From an uncultured SAR86 cluster bacterium (GTDB lineage Bacteria > Pseudomonadota > Gammaproteobacteria > Magnimaribacterales > D2472): 38,481 bases of DNA. The notes under the pieces were generated by a model, which saw only the letters and a list, made by a program, of their open reading frames with translations, was not told the DNA's origin and did no database searches. The stretch spans positions 1 through 38,481 of the forward strand of contig CACBPT010000007.1 of the NCBI GenBank assembly GCA_902541245.1, given 5' to 3'. Made by a program: the position numbers and the translations under genes. Each line of letters begins with the position of its first letter. Position 1 is the first letter of the stretch. This document shows positions 17,115 to 26,304 of the stretch, piece after piece.

Positions 17115-17645
17115 TTATTCGTTTTGCCCTTCAGCTAAGGCAACATCTAGCAATGAAGTTACATCATCAGTCAAAACAAGAGCAGGATCTGAAAAAAGAA
17201 CATTTTCTTGTGAAAGAAGAAGCTTTACCTCTTTGGCTGCGATAAGCTCTGAAAGAATTTTTTGAAGAGTAGGATTGATATCTGCAAAAATCTTTTCAAC
17301 TGTTTGATTTTGCTTGGCTTGAACCTTACCAATTATAAATTCAATTTCTTGACCTTTTTCTTGAATATCTCTTTGCATATCCACTATTTCATCTTGTGCA
17401 AGAGTTTCTCCGTCTTTTTGCAACTTTTCAGCTAAAGTTTGTCTTTCGGTTTGCAGAAGAGTTGCTTTTTCAATATTTGCAGCATAATCAGTTTCCTCAG
17501 ACAAGGCCTTTAAGACATCCTGAGCAACTTGAGTCCCTAAGACAGCATCTCTCATATTGATAACGCCCACTCCATCCATAGCCAAAGCAGGAATTGCTAA
17601 AAGCAGCGATGTAAGAAAGAAAGGTACAAATAGTAATTTTTTCAT
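17115..17645 (-). CDS. skp: OmpH/Skp family periplasmic chaperone
   Basis: 176 residues. A signal peptide spans about 1-22 (ends at ALAMDG). The mature N-terminus GVGVINMRDAVLGTQ is the usual first beta strand and helix. The middle (about 60-130) is charged and helical, matching the coiled-coil tentacles that hold unfolded outer-membrane proteins on their way to BamA. AAGGGGTG-like ribosome binding sequence lies just before the ATG. It sits between bamA and lpxD, its usual place. Sequence similarity in this family is always loose, so length, signal peptide and context carry much of the call. Confidence 0.88.
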   Translation of the reverse strand: MKKLLFVPFFLTSLLLAIPALAMDGVGVINMRDAVLGTQVAQDVLKALSEETDYAANIEKATLLQTERQTLAEKLQKDGETLAQDEIVDMQRDIQEKGQEIEFIIGKVQAKQNQTVEKIFADINPTLQKILSELIAAKEVKLLLSQENVLFSDPALVLTDDVTSLLDVALAEGQNE

Positions 17646-17709
17646 TTTTCACCCCTTAAATGGTTGTTATATTCTATAGTAATTATGACAAAAAACACTA
17701 CCTAGGTGG

Positions 17710-20121
17710 TTAAAATACAGTTCCAATAGTGAATTGAAATTCTTCTGTTCTATCATAAATCCCATCATTAAATGGTTGCGAAAAGCTAAAGCTCATCGGC
17801 CCAAAGCCTGTTATCCATGTAACACCCACTCCAATGGAATAACGCAGTTCATCGGCTGAAGGCTCAAAACAATTAATCTGATAATCCTGACAATCAGTAG
17901 AGAAAACGTTTCCAAAATCCAAAAAGAAAGCTGACCGCATTGATCGTTGATCCTCTATCATAGGCAGTTTAAAAATTAATTGAAGACTTCCCTCAATTAA
18001 AAGATTGCCGCCAATTGGATCTCTTCTTTGCTGATAAAGGTATGGATTTTGAGCAATTGAATCAGGGGTTCCATCAAAATCTGAATCGACGATTAATGGG
18101 CACTCTTCAGTAACTGGATCAAAGTTATAGCATGGTGATGGTGTCACTCTCGGGCCAAGTGTATTAGATTCAAAACCTCTTATAGATCTGGGGCCGCCAG
18201 AATAAAAATTCTCAAAAAATGGAGTTTTCTCGGTATCACCATAAGCCCCTATATATCCAAGCTCACCATCAAATCCAAAAACAAGGTTAGAAAAGCCAAG
18301 TGGTCGGTAGAACTTTTGCCGAAAGTTAGTTTTGTAGTAGGTTAAGTCACTGCCAGGAACTGTAACTTGAAGCATTACATCAGTTGATGATCCGTAAGTA
18401 GGGAACATGCCTCTATTTAGGGTTACTCTTGACCATACCGCTTGTGCCTTTAAGACATCAAAAACATTGCCCTCAGAGGATAAAAAATCTGAAATTTCAC
18501 GAGATGGTAAAGAACCAGAATCAATATCCGTATTATCAAAATTAATGTTTAAACCAATTCTTTGTGTATCACTAATTGGATACCCAAATTGCACTCCGAG
18601 CCCTTGGGAATTTGTTAAGTAATTTGCGATATTATATTCACCATAATCTGTCTCTCTAAAATAAATGCTGTAGCCTCTACTGACCCCATCCATAGTGAAA
18701 TATGGATCAAAAAATGAAATATTATATGATTCTTGATAAATACTTTTATTTATCCCAAAAATAAATCTGTTCCCTGAACCAAGATAATTATTGTCAGAAA
18801 GATTCAGCCCAATATTCATTCCAAAATCACTATATCCTATAGAACCTCCCACGGAGGATGTGCTTTCTTCTTCAACTGTAAATTCAATATCTACCTGATC
18901 TTCAGTCCCGGGTACTGGGATTGTCTCAACATTTACTTCTTTAAAAAACCCAAGTCTTTCTAGACGAACCTTGGATCCCTCAATTAGATTATCTGAGGCC
19001 CATGCCCCCTCAAATTGACGCATTTCTCTTCTTAAAACCTCATCATTTGTTAAGTAGTTTCCGGCAAAAAGTATTTTTCTTGCATATGTCCTATTTCCCG
19101 GTTGAACCAGAAATAGCAATGATACAGTTTTATTTTCTTGATTGATTTCAGGATTTCCAGAAACTTCTGCAAAGGTATAACCTTCATTTCCTAAAAGATT
19201 AACAAAATATTCCTCTATTTGAGTAATTTGAGCTTGAGAATAAATTTTATCCTTTTGGCTCTCAACTATTGGATTATATAAACTCTCATCTAAGGGCATC
19301 TCGCCAATTACGCTTACATCATCTATTTTATATTGCTCACCCTCTGAAACACTAAGAGTAATAAAAACATCTTCTTTATTTTTTGAAACTGAAACCTGAG
19401 AGGATTCAATAGAAAATTTTAAATAGCCTCTATCTAAGTAAAATGACTCTAAGTTTTCTATATCTCCTTCGAGCTTTTCTTTTGAGTACTTATCTTTATT
19501 TGATAAAAATGTGTACCATTTACCCTCTTGTAGCTCAAACCCAGTCATTAGCTCTTCGTCAGAAAACAATTTGTTACCAATTATATTAACTTTTTTTATT
19601 TTTGCGCTTTTACCCTCGTCAATAATTATTTTTAAAGCTAATGTGTTTCTTGGTCTATCCTCAGTTTCGATATTAACGCTCGCACCATACCTACCCTGGG
19701 ATGAATATTGACGCACTAATTCACTTTTCATTCCATTTAAAGTGGAGCGCTTATAAACCTGTCCTTCAGAAATACCAGCGCCTTCTAGACCTTTCAATAG
19801 GTCCTCAGATTTAAGTGCTTTATTACCCTCTAATTCTATAGAAGATATTGATGGTCTTTCTAGCAAGCTAATAATTAATGCATTTCCATCTTTAGCTATT
19901 TGAATATCATTAAACTGTGCAGTAGCAAATAAAGCCTTTGAAATTTCTCTAACTTTAGCCTGACTCATTTTATCTCCGACACTTACAGGAATTGCAGTAA
20001 AAATACTTCCAATAGAAACACGCTGTAGGCCTATTATTCTTATATCTGTAATTAAAAATTCATCAAATGCAGAAGTTGAGAGTGATATAAAAGCAAAGAA
20101 ATAGAGCGCTATTTTTTTCAT
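17710..20121 (-). CDS. bamA: Outer-membrane protein assembly factor BamA
   Basis: 803 residues from the ATG at 20121 (a TTG one codon earlier is less likely). Signal peptide at about 1-17 (ends STSAF), five POTRA domains to about residue 410, then a 16-strand barrel ending in the required C-terminal Phe (TIGTVF). The conserved loop-6 motif SIRGF lies near residue 645. Loop 6 continues with a Cys pair and an acidic DSDFDGTPD stretch. BamA is the central pore of the Bam complex that folds outer-membrane proteins; BamE is encoded at 32221. The gene starts 8 bases after the rseP stop and leaves a 64-base gap before skp. Confidence 0.96.
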   Translation of the reverse strand: MKKIALYFFAFISLSTSAFDEFLITDIRIIGLQRVSIGSIFTAIPVSVGDKMSQAKVREISKALFATAQFNDIQIAKDGNALIISLLERPSISSIELEGNKALKSEDLLKGLEGAGISEGQVYKRSTLNGMKSELVRQYSSQGRYGASVNIETEDRPRNTLALKIIIDEGKSAKIKKVNIIGNKLFSDEELMTGFELQEGKWYTFLSNKDKYSKEKLEGDIENLESFYLDRGYLKFSIESSQVSVSKNKEDVFITLSVSEGEQYKIDDVSVIGEMPLDESLYNPIVESQKDKIYSQAQITQIEEYFVNLLGNEGYTFAEVSGNPEINQENKTVSLLFLVQPGNRTYARKILFAGNYLTNDEVLRREMRQFEGAWASDNLIEGSKVRLERLGFFKEVNVETIPVPGTEDQVDIEFTVEEESTSSVGGSIGYSDFGMNIGLNLSDNNYLGSGNRFIFGINKSIYQESYNISFFDPYFTMDGVSRGYSIYFRETDYGEYNIANYLTNSQGLGVQFGYPISDTQRIGLNINFDNTDIDSGSLPSREISDFLSSEGNVFDVLKAQAVWSRVTLNRGMFPTYGSSTDVMLQVTVPGSDLTYYKTNFRQKFYRPLGFSNLVFGFDGELGYIGAYGDTEKTPFFENFYSGGPRSIRGFESNTLGPRVTPSPCYNFDPVTEECPLIVDSDFDGTPDSIAQNPYLYQQRRDPIGGNLLIEGSLQLIFKLPMIEDQRSMRSAFFLDFGNVFSTDCQDYQINCFEPSADELRYSIGVGVTWITGFGPMSFSFSQPFNDGIYDRTEEFQFTIGTVF

Positions 20122-20129
20122 CAAAGATT

Positions 20130-21473
20130 CTATAGAAATTTAGAAATGTCATTAAATACTGCAAAGATCATAAGAAAGCCTACTGCAACCCAACCTGACA
20201 TATAAAAAAAGTTTTCCATTTTTTCTGGCATTGGCGATCCACGCAGTGCTTCGATACCGAGCATAACTAATTGACCACCATCCAAAACTGGAATTGGAAG
20301 CAGATTCAACACACCTAAACTGATACTCAATAGAGCCATGAGATATAAAAATGGCATAAAACCAGCTTTGGCTGTGTCACCTGCCATCTGCACAATGCCA
20401 ATTGGGCCACTCAGATTTTGCGTGCCTAAATCTCTGGTAATCATCTTACCAACAAAAGTTAAAGTTTTAATACTCAAGTTATAAGTCTCATAGGTTCCTT
20501 TTGAAAGTGAAGCAAAAAATGACCTTTTGAGACCTGGCATTATTCCAATAAATTTTTCTTCACTTCCTTCAGCATTTTTTCTAATACTAAGGGGCACATT
20601 CAAATAGATGGTCTGTTCATCTCTTTGTACCTTAAAATTTATATCAGATCCTTGATAGTCCTGTAATAATATTCTCAAATCTTCAAAGGATTTTATTGGC
20701 TGGCTATTTGCTTCTAGAATTCTATCATTGACTTTCAATTCACTTTTAGCTGCATTGCTATCTTTAGCAATAACACCCACCGTGGGTTGTAATTTCATTG
20801 ATAATGCGAAGCCCATAAATTTTTCTGGTGCATTTTGTTCACTTGGATCTGAAAGATAGTTGTATACAGGAACAGAAACCTCATATTCAAATGGTCGCTG
20901 ACCGCTAAGAAAAGTAAAATTAATACTTCCATTTGTACCTGATAAGGAAAGAAGTTCTAATCTAATGTCCTGGAGGGTTGAAACTTTTTTTTCATTTATT
21001 GCAATCAAGATATCTCCTGCCTTTAGAGCAGAATTGTTCTGCAGGTATTCTGAGGAAACTGATGATACTTCAGGTATAAATTGGCGCTCTACAGAGTTTG
21101 CGAAGATCATAGATAAAATTCCTACGGCTAGAATAAAATTTGCAACTGGGCCTGCTAGCATTACAAGTGCTCTTTGCCACCTTGGTTTGCTTTCGAAGGT
21201 ATTTTTTTTCTGCTCAGGAGATAAAGGCTTTGATAGGTCTAAATCCTCTTCTACTGCTTTTTCAGTATGAAAAGCAACATAACCTCCCAATGGGAGTGCG
21301 GAAAGCGCAAATTCAGTCCCGTGCTTATCTAACTTTTTGTAGATAACTGGTCCCATACCTATGGAGAAGCGATAGATGTGAATATTGCAGATCCTTCCAA
21401 CAATAAAATGTCCAAATTCATGAATTGCAATGAGAACGCCTAGTAGTACTATTGCTGAAATTAGATAAATCAT
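20130..21473 (-). CDS. rseP: RIP metalloprotease RseP
   Basis: 447 residues, an inner-membrane site-2 protease that cuts anti-sigma factors and leftover signal peptides inside the membrane. The zinc motif HEFGH is at 18-22 in the first helix, and the third ligand is in LPIPVLDGGQ near 394-403. Two tandem PDZ domains occupy about 115-310 (SALKAGDILIAINEKKV; KSELKVNDRILEANSQPI). Length and topology match the family. It lies 13 bases after dxr and 8 bases before bamA, a position shared with most gammaproteobacteria. Confidence 0.95.
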   Translation of the reverse strand: MIYLISAIVLLGVLIAIHEFGHFIVGRICNIHIYRFSIGMGPVIYKKLDKHGTEFALSALPLGGYVAFHTEKAVEEDLDLSKPLSPEQKKNTFESKPRWQRALVMLAGPVANFILAVGILSMIFANSVERQFIPEVSSVSSEYLQNNSALKAGDILIAINEKKVSTLQDIRLELLSLSGTNGSINFTFLSGQRPFEYEVSVPVYNYLSDPSEQNAPEKFMGFALSMKLQPTVGVIAKDSNAAKSELKVNDRILEANSQPIKSFEDLRILLQDYQGSDINFKVQRDEQTIYLNVPLSIRKNAEGSEEKFIGIMPGLKRSFFASLSKGTYETYNLSIKTLTFVGKMITRDLGTQNLSGPIGIVQMAGDTAKAGFMPFLYLMALLSISLGVLNLLPIPVLDGGQLVMLGIEALRGSPMPEKMENFFYMSGWVAVGFLMIFAVFNDISKFL

Positions 21474-21486
21474 AATATTGAAAAAT

Positions 21487-22638
21487 TTAGTGTAAGGATT
21501 TTATCACCATCTCTGCTTGAATGCGTGCTTCTTTGTCATATTCAAATATTTCATCTATTGTATTTATCTTAGAACATGTAAAGCAATCAAAAGTTCTTTG
21601 TATGGCCTCATAAATATCAACGAAATCAATGTTTTTATTTATGAATGCGTCAACAGCTATCTCATTAGAAGCATTGAAAATAACCCCAAGATTTCCTTTC
21701 TTGTTACATACTTCTCTGGCCATATCAAAAATCATTTTTCGATCATGCGCTACAGGCTCAAATGACAAATTTAACTCAGTAAAATCAATCTCTGTGAAAT
21801 TTATTGGAAGTCTTTTCCCCATTCCCAATGCATTCGAAATGGGGACTTCCATGCTGGGATTGCTCATCTGAGCAATAGTTGATCCATCAATAAATGTGAT
21901 CATGGAGTGAATAATACTTTGAGGATGAACTACAATCTCAATTTGAGATTCAGGGATATTAAAAAGATAATGTGCTTCAATTAATTCTAAGCATTTATTT
22001 ATAAGAGTTGCTGAATCAATTGTAATTTTAGCTCCCATGCTCCATGTTGGATGATTCATAGCATCGTTAAGGGACACTCTCCTTAAATCCCTCAAAGGCT
22101 TTTCTCTGAAAGGTCCGCCTGAAGCAGTGATAAGTATTTTAGAAATTTCCTTAAGATTTTTTTCAAGAGGAAGACATTGATATATAGCATTATGCTCACT
22201 ATCTATCGGAATGATTTCGGAGTTTTTCTTTTTGGCAAGCGGCATTAAAATATCGCCGGCCGCTACAATACTTTCTTTGTTTGCAATAAGAATTACTTTA
22301 CCAGCTTCAATGGCAAAATAACTTGCTTTCAATCCAGCAAATCCTGAAATTGCAGATATCACTATATCTACACTTGAATCTTGAATCAATCCTCGCAATT
22401 CATCTTCGCTACTTAACGTATTCGAATGATCTTGCCAAAAAATATGAGATTTATCAGTTTGATATTGATCAACAAAAATATGGTCTGGATTAAATTCTTT
22501 CGCAATTTCTTGAGCCCTATCTAAGTTGCTCCCAAATCCAATGCCAAATAAATGGAAATGCTCTTTATTTTGCCTTATTACATTTAGACAGCTCTTTCCT
22601 ATGCTGCCAGTAGCTCCCAAAAGCACAACATTCTTCAT
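21487..22638 (-). CDS. dxr: 1-deoxy-D-xylulose-5-phosphate reductoisomerase
   Basis: 383 residues, catalysing the NADPH-dependent step from DXP to MEP in the non-mevalonate isoprenoid pathway. NADPH-binding GATGSIG at 8-14, substrate-side ANKESIVAAG near 123, DSEHNAIYQC near 150 (metal-binding Asp and Glu), ASGGPFR near 173 with the flexible loop, and HPTWSMGAKITIDSATLINK near 195-214. It is slightly shorter than the E. coli enzyme (398). Start ATG overlaps the cdsA stop as ATGA. Isoprenoids made here feed UppS and IspB, both in this window. Confidence 0.96.
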   Translation of the reverse strand: MKNVVLLGATGSIGKSCLNVIRQNKEHFHLFGIGFGSNLDRAQEIAKEFNPDHIFVDQYQTDKSHIFWQDHSNTLSSEDELRGLIQDSSVDIVISAISGFAGLKASYFAIEAGKVILIANKESIVAAGDILMPLAKKKNSEIIPIDSEHNAIYQCLPLEKNLKEISKILITASGGPFREKPLRDLRRVSLNDAMNHPTWSMGAKITIDSATLINKCLELIEAHYLFNIPESQIEIVVHPQSIIHSMITFIDGSTIAQMSNPSMEVPISNALGMGKRLPINFTEIDFTELNLSFEPVAHDRKMIFDMAREVCNKKGNLGVIFNASNEIAVDAFINKNIDFVDIYEAIQRTFDCFTCSKINTIDEIFEYDKEARIQAEMVIKSLH

Positions 22639-23420
22639 ATTATTAAATTTGTTATTAGCATAAAAATTGGTACCACGGCAATATGTGAATCTAAACGATC
22701 CCAGATACCACCATGCCCAGGAATTAATGATCCGCTGTCTTTAATTGATTTATCTCTTTTAAGCTGACTTTCAAAATAGTCGCCAATAAATGCGAAAGGC
22801 AAACTTAAAAGCGCAGCTATAATCAGATCTAATTGTATAAAGTTATAGAAATAAATTACTGATAAAAAAATTAAGACAAATCCTACCCCGCCTACAAAAC
22901 CCTCAATAGTTTTATTTGGACTTATTTCTTTGAACAAAGGGGTCTTACCAATGCTGCTTCCAACAATATAAGCACCTACATCAGCTAATATGGTATTAAA
23001 TAAAATTACAAAAAGTAAAAAGTATTTATTAATGCCGATGAATTCAGAAAATAAAATTAAATAAATTAGGCCATACAAAAAACCCATTACTAAAAAAGCA
23101 CCCAAATAATTATTTTGAAAGCTAATATAAGAAGAAGTTATCTTAAGAATCAAACAAATGCTATATGCAAACCAAAATAATGAGGTAATTCCAATTGATA
23201 ACTCAAGGAAGCTTGCTCCAAAAAAAATGGGCAGCATAATTAAAGTCACAAAAAATATTATTTGTTTAAAATCGATTTTTGATTCAGAAAGCATCAACCA
23301 CTCTTTAATAAGCAGCAATCCTACGGCAAAGATAATGCTTAAAATAAGAATAATATTTTGCAAGTACAGAATTCCAAATAAACATATAACTAAGATTAAT
23401 GCAGCGGGCAATCTTTGCAT
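22635..23420 (-). CDS. cdsA: Phosphatidate cytidylyltransferase
   Basis: About 261 residues, a polytopic inner-membrane enzyme making CDP-diacylglycerol from phosphatidate and CTP. I place the start at the ATG at 23420 (MQRLPAALIL, like other CdsA N-termini) rather than the TTG at 23447 that overlaps uppS by 20 bases. Around eight hydrophobic helices. The family C-terminal signature is present: SPNKTIEGFVGG followed later by DYFESQLKRDKSIKDSG and LIPGHGGIWDRLDS. It lies between uppS and dxr, the Pseudomonas-like order. Confidence 0.94.
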   Translation of the reverse strand: MQRLPAALILVICLFGILYLQNIILILSIIFAVGLLLIKEWLMLSESKIDFKQIIFFVTLIMLPIFFGASFLELSIGITSLFWFAYSICLILKITSSYISFQNNYLGAFLVMGFLYGLIYLILFSEFIGINKYFLLFVILFNTILADVGAYIVGSSIGKTPLFKEISPNKTIEGFVGGVGFVLIFLSVIYFYNFIQLDLIIAALLSLPFAFIGDYFESQLKRDKSIKDSGSLIPGHGGIWDRLDSHIAVVPIFMLITNLII

Positions 23421-23427
23421 TATATTT

Positions 23428-24159
23428 TTATAAAGTTCTTTTACCAAAACGCCTCTCCGTGTTTGAAAATGCTTCTAAGCATTGTAGAAATTCTTCTTCA
23501 GTAAAATCTGGCCAAAGTGTCTCGGTGAATTGGATCTCAGAATAAGCTAGATGAAATAACAAAAAGTTACTAATTCTATGATCGCCGCCTGTTCTGATAA
23601 GCAAATCTAAATCATGAATCGGAGCTTTTAAATATTTAAAAATAGTTTTATCTGAGATCTCCTCAAGCGAGAGTTTATCTAATTTGATTTCTTTAGCTAT
23701 TAGTTTTGTTGCCTGTATAATGTCTGCACGACCTCCATAACCTAGGGCAATATTTAATTTAAGCTTGGGATATTCAAATGCAGTTGATCTCTCAGCGTCT
23801 ATTATGGCATCAATGACTGTTTCTCCGAATGAAAAATAATCTCCAAAAAAATTTAATTTTATTTCTTGCTTAATTAATTCTGGCAATTGGGAGTCTATTG
23901 CTTTGATAATAAGTTTCTTTATTCCCAAAATTTCTTTTTTAGGACGCGACCAGTTTTCAGTGCTAAACGCATACAAGCTAAGAGATTCTAGTTTAGCTTT
24001 TGCAGCAGACTCAACAATCTTTTTTACAACATCTACACCCTTTTCATGACCTGAGGTTACACTTAAAGCATTTTTTTTTGCCCATCTTCCATTACCATCC
24101 ATAATAATTGCTGCATTTATTCCTGGAAGGTTGTGTGATGAGTTTTTACTTTCTTCCAT
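23428..24159 (-). CDS. uppS: Undecaprenyl diphosphate synthase
   Basis: 243 residues, a cis-prenyltransferase that builds the C55 carrier for peptidoglycan and other envelope polymers. The pyrophosphate motif IIMDGNGRWAKK at 18-29 has the catalytic Asp21. SLYAFSTENWSRPKKE near 61-76 and LLIRTGGDHRISNFLLF near 186-202 are the other conserved blocks, and FTETLWPDF follows. The usual GG[ED]xRxSNFxxW appears as GGDHRISNFLLF, so the Trp is Phe. It starts 20 bases after the frr stop. Confidence 0.95.
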   Translation of the reverse strand: MEESKNSSHNLPGINAAIIMDGNGRWAKKNALSVTSGHEKGVDVVKKIVESAAKAKLESLSLYAFSTENWSRPKKEILGIKKLIIKAIDSQLPELIKQEIKLNFFGDYFSFGETVIDAIIDAERSTAFEYPKLKLNIALGYGGRADIIQATKLIAKEIKLDKLSLEEISDKTIFKYLKAPIHDLDLLIRTGGDHRISNFLLFHLAYSEIQFTETLWPDFTEEEFLQCLEAFSNTERRFGKRTL

Positions 24160-24179
24160 TATGACTGGATATGGAATAA

Positions 24180-24734
24180 CTAAATCTCTATAAGATCTTC
24201 TTCTTTTTGTTTAAGTTCTGCATCAATAAGTCCGATAAAGTGATCAGTTTCTTTTTGAACTAAACCTTCTATTCGCTTAAGATCATCCTCTGAAAAATCT
24301 CCAGCTTTTTGCTGGTCTTTTGCTGCATTGTTTGCGTCTCTGCGGGTGTTTCTAACAGAAATTCTAGAGTTTTCTGCCTCATTTCTTGCTTGCTTAATAT
24401 ACTCTTGACGTGTCTCTTCAGTTAAAGCAGGCATTGTCAGTCTAATTAGATCACCACTTGTGCTTGGGTTTAAGCCTAAATCAGATGCCATAATTGCTTT
24501 TTCTATCTCAGCTATGAGAGATTTATCCCATGGAGAGATGGTCAAAGTTCTTCCTTCTTCTACCGAGATATTAGCTGCTTGATTAATGGGAGTTAGGTTT
24601 CCATAATAATCAATTTTTACTGAATCAAGAATACTAGGATTAGCTCTACCAGTTCTAATTTTATTAAACTCATGTGCTAGAGCATCTATGGCTTTCTGCA
24701 TCTTAGGTTTTATTTGATCAATAATTTCGTTCAT
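24180..24734 (-). CDS. frr: Ribosome recycling factor
   Basis: 184 residues, the E. coli length being 185. It works with EF-G to split the ribosome after termination. Typical RRF sequence: KMQKAIDALAHEFNKIRTGRANPSILD near 11-37, YYGNLTPINQAANISV near 43-58, ISPWDKSLIAEIEKAI near 71-86, and the C-terminal helix of the three-helix bundle. It begins two bases after the pyrH stop, and pyrH-frr is nearly universal. Confidence 0.97.
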   Translation of the reverse strand: MNEIIDQIKPKMQKAIDALAHEFNKIRTGRANPSILDSVKIDYYGNLTPINQAANISVEEGRTLTISPWDKSLIAEIEKAIMASDLGLNPSTSGDLIRLTMPALTEETRQEYIKQARNEAENSRISVRNTRRDANNAAKDQQKAGDFSEDDLKRIEGLVQKETDHFIGLIDAELKQKEEDLIEI

Positions 24735-24736
24735 AA

Positions 24737-25450
24737 CTATGATATTAAAGTTCCAATTTCCTCACCGCAAGCGATTCTTTTCAAAGCATCATAATGGTTT
24801 AAGTTAAAAACCTTTAAAGGCAAACTATGATCCCTTGCGAGAGTTAAAGCGGTTGCATCCATAATCTTTAAATTTTGTTGAATTGCATCATCAAAAGAAA
24901 GAGAAGGATAAAAAATAGCATTTTTATCTTTTTCAGGATCAGTTGAATACACTCCATCAACTCTGGTTGCCTTAAGCATAATATCTGCTTGAGTCTCTAT
25001 TGCTCTTAAACATCCTGCAGTATCAGTCGTGAAAAATGGATTGCCAGTTCCAGCTGTAAAAATTACAACAAAATCATTGGCTAAAAGTTGAATTGCCAGA
25101 CGTCTATCATAATGCTCGGCAACACCAGACATTGATATGGCTGACATAACTCTAGTTTTGACACCAGCTCTTTCTAGGGCATCTCTCAAAGCAATCCCAT
25201 TCATAACAGTTGCCAACATGCCCATATGATCCCCTGCAACCCTATCCATGCCCGCTTTACTTAACTTCTCTCCTCTAAAAAGGTTTCCTCCGCCTATTAC
25301 GATTCCAATTTGGGCACCAAGTTCTTTACAATCTTTTACTGATTGAGCCATCCTATCTAATATTTTTGGATCTATGCCTTGATCATCATCTCCAGCAACA
25401 GCTTCTCCACTAAATTTTACTAAAAGGCGTTTATAACTAAGAGATGTCAT
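24737..25450 (-). CDS. pyrH: UMP kinase
   Basis: 237 residues, the bacterial UMP kinase of the amino-acid-kinase fold, giving UDP for nucleic acid and sugar-nucleotide synthesis. Seen: [17 protein letters not shown] near 6-22, [13 protein letters not shown] near 46-58 (UMP and phosphate site), [20 protein letters not shown] near 71-90, and [15 protein letters not shown] near 130-144. The ATG overlaps the tsf stop as ATGA. tsf-pyrH-frr is a conserved operon. Confidence 0.97.
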   Translation of the reverse strand: MTSLSYKRLLVKFSGEAVAGDDDQGIDPKILDRMAQSVKDCKELGAQIGIVIGGGNLFRGEKLSKAGMDRVAGDHMGMLATVMNGIALRDALERAGVKTRVMSAISMSGVAEHYDRRLAIQLLANDFVVIFTAGTGNPFFTTDTAGCLRAIETQADIMLKATRVDGVYSTDPEKDKNAIFYPSLSFDDAIQQNLKIMDATALTLARDHSLPLKVFNLNHYDALKRIACGEEIGTLIS

Positions 25451-26304
25451 TGTTGAAGTTGTTCGGCTACCTCTGCTGCAAAATCTTTAACCTCAACTTC
25501 AATGCCCTCGCCAACTTTAAAACGAGCAAAGGATATAATTGACGCATTGTTATCATTTAATAACTCCTCAATTGATTTATCTGGATCTTTAACAAAGCCC
25601 TGAGATAGCAAAGTTACTTCTGACAAAAATCTCTTTACCTTACCTTCCACCATTTTTTCCATAATAGATGAGTCTTTTCCCGAATCCTTTGCTTGAGCTA
25701 CAAATATTGACTTTTCTCTTTCAAGTAATTCAGGATCTATATCTTCAGATCTAAGGCAACTAGGATTAGTAGCAGATACGTGCATAGCTAAATCTTTTGC
25801 TAAATCTTTGTTATCTGTACTAATAGAAATTATTGCAGCAAGTTTTCCGTCTGAGTGAATATATGATCCTATACAGCCATTAGATGGAACCTCAAGTGTT
25901 ACTAATCTTCTTAGCTGGATATTCTCTCCAATTGATTGAATAAGGGTCTGTCTTTTCCCTTCAAATTCACCACTTAAATCACTTATATTGATAACTTGAT
26001 TATTTGAAAGATAATTGACAACATCAGTTGCAAAGTCTTTAAACTGTGAATCTTTAGCTGCAAAATCTGTTTCTGAGTTAATTTCTACAATACTTGTGTA
26101 TGCAGCATTCTCTGCAATCTCTACAACGCCGTCAGCTGCAACCCTGGAAGCTTTTTTCTCAGCTTTCAGTGAACTGTTTGCCCTAAGAAGATCTAAAGCT
26201 TTTTGTAAATCGCCATCAGTTTCAACTAATGCCTTTTTACATTCCATCATGCCTACACCAGACATTTCTCTTAACTCTTTCACTTGACTTGCAGGAATGC
26301 TCAT
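25447..26304 (-). CDS. tsf: Elongation factor Ts
   Basis: 285 residues, the nucleotide exchange factor for EF-Tu. The N-terminal UBA-like domain holds [19 protein letters not shown] at about 8-26. [12 protein letters not shown] near 77-88 is the core signature that displaces magnesium from EF-Tu. Two subdomains and the C-terminal helical module follow. The ATG overlaps the rpsB stop by four bases (ATGA), so S2 and Ts synthesis are coupled. Confidence 0.97.
   Translation of the reverse strand: MSIPASQVKELREMSGVGMMECKKALVETDGDLQKALDLLRANSSLKAEKKASRVAADGVVEIAENAAYTSIVEINSETDFAAKDSQFKDFATDVVNYLSNNQVINISDLSGEFEGKRQTLIQSIGENIQLRRLVTLEVPSNGCIGSYIHSDGKLAAIISISTDNKDLAKDLAMHVSATNPSCLRSEDIDPELLEREKSIFVAQAKDSGKDSSIMEKMVEGKVKRFLSEVTLLSQGFVKDPDKSIEELLNDNNASIISFARFKVGEGIEVEVKDFAAEVAEQLQQ

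Noticed and set aside
17690-17715. Near-palindrome ACCACCTAGGTAGT followed by a T-run after bamA, as an intrinsic terminator
   Set aside because: The stem is only five pairs with a C-A mismatch around a CTAG loop, and skp in the same operon follows at once; too weak to call.
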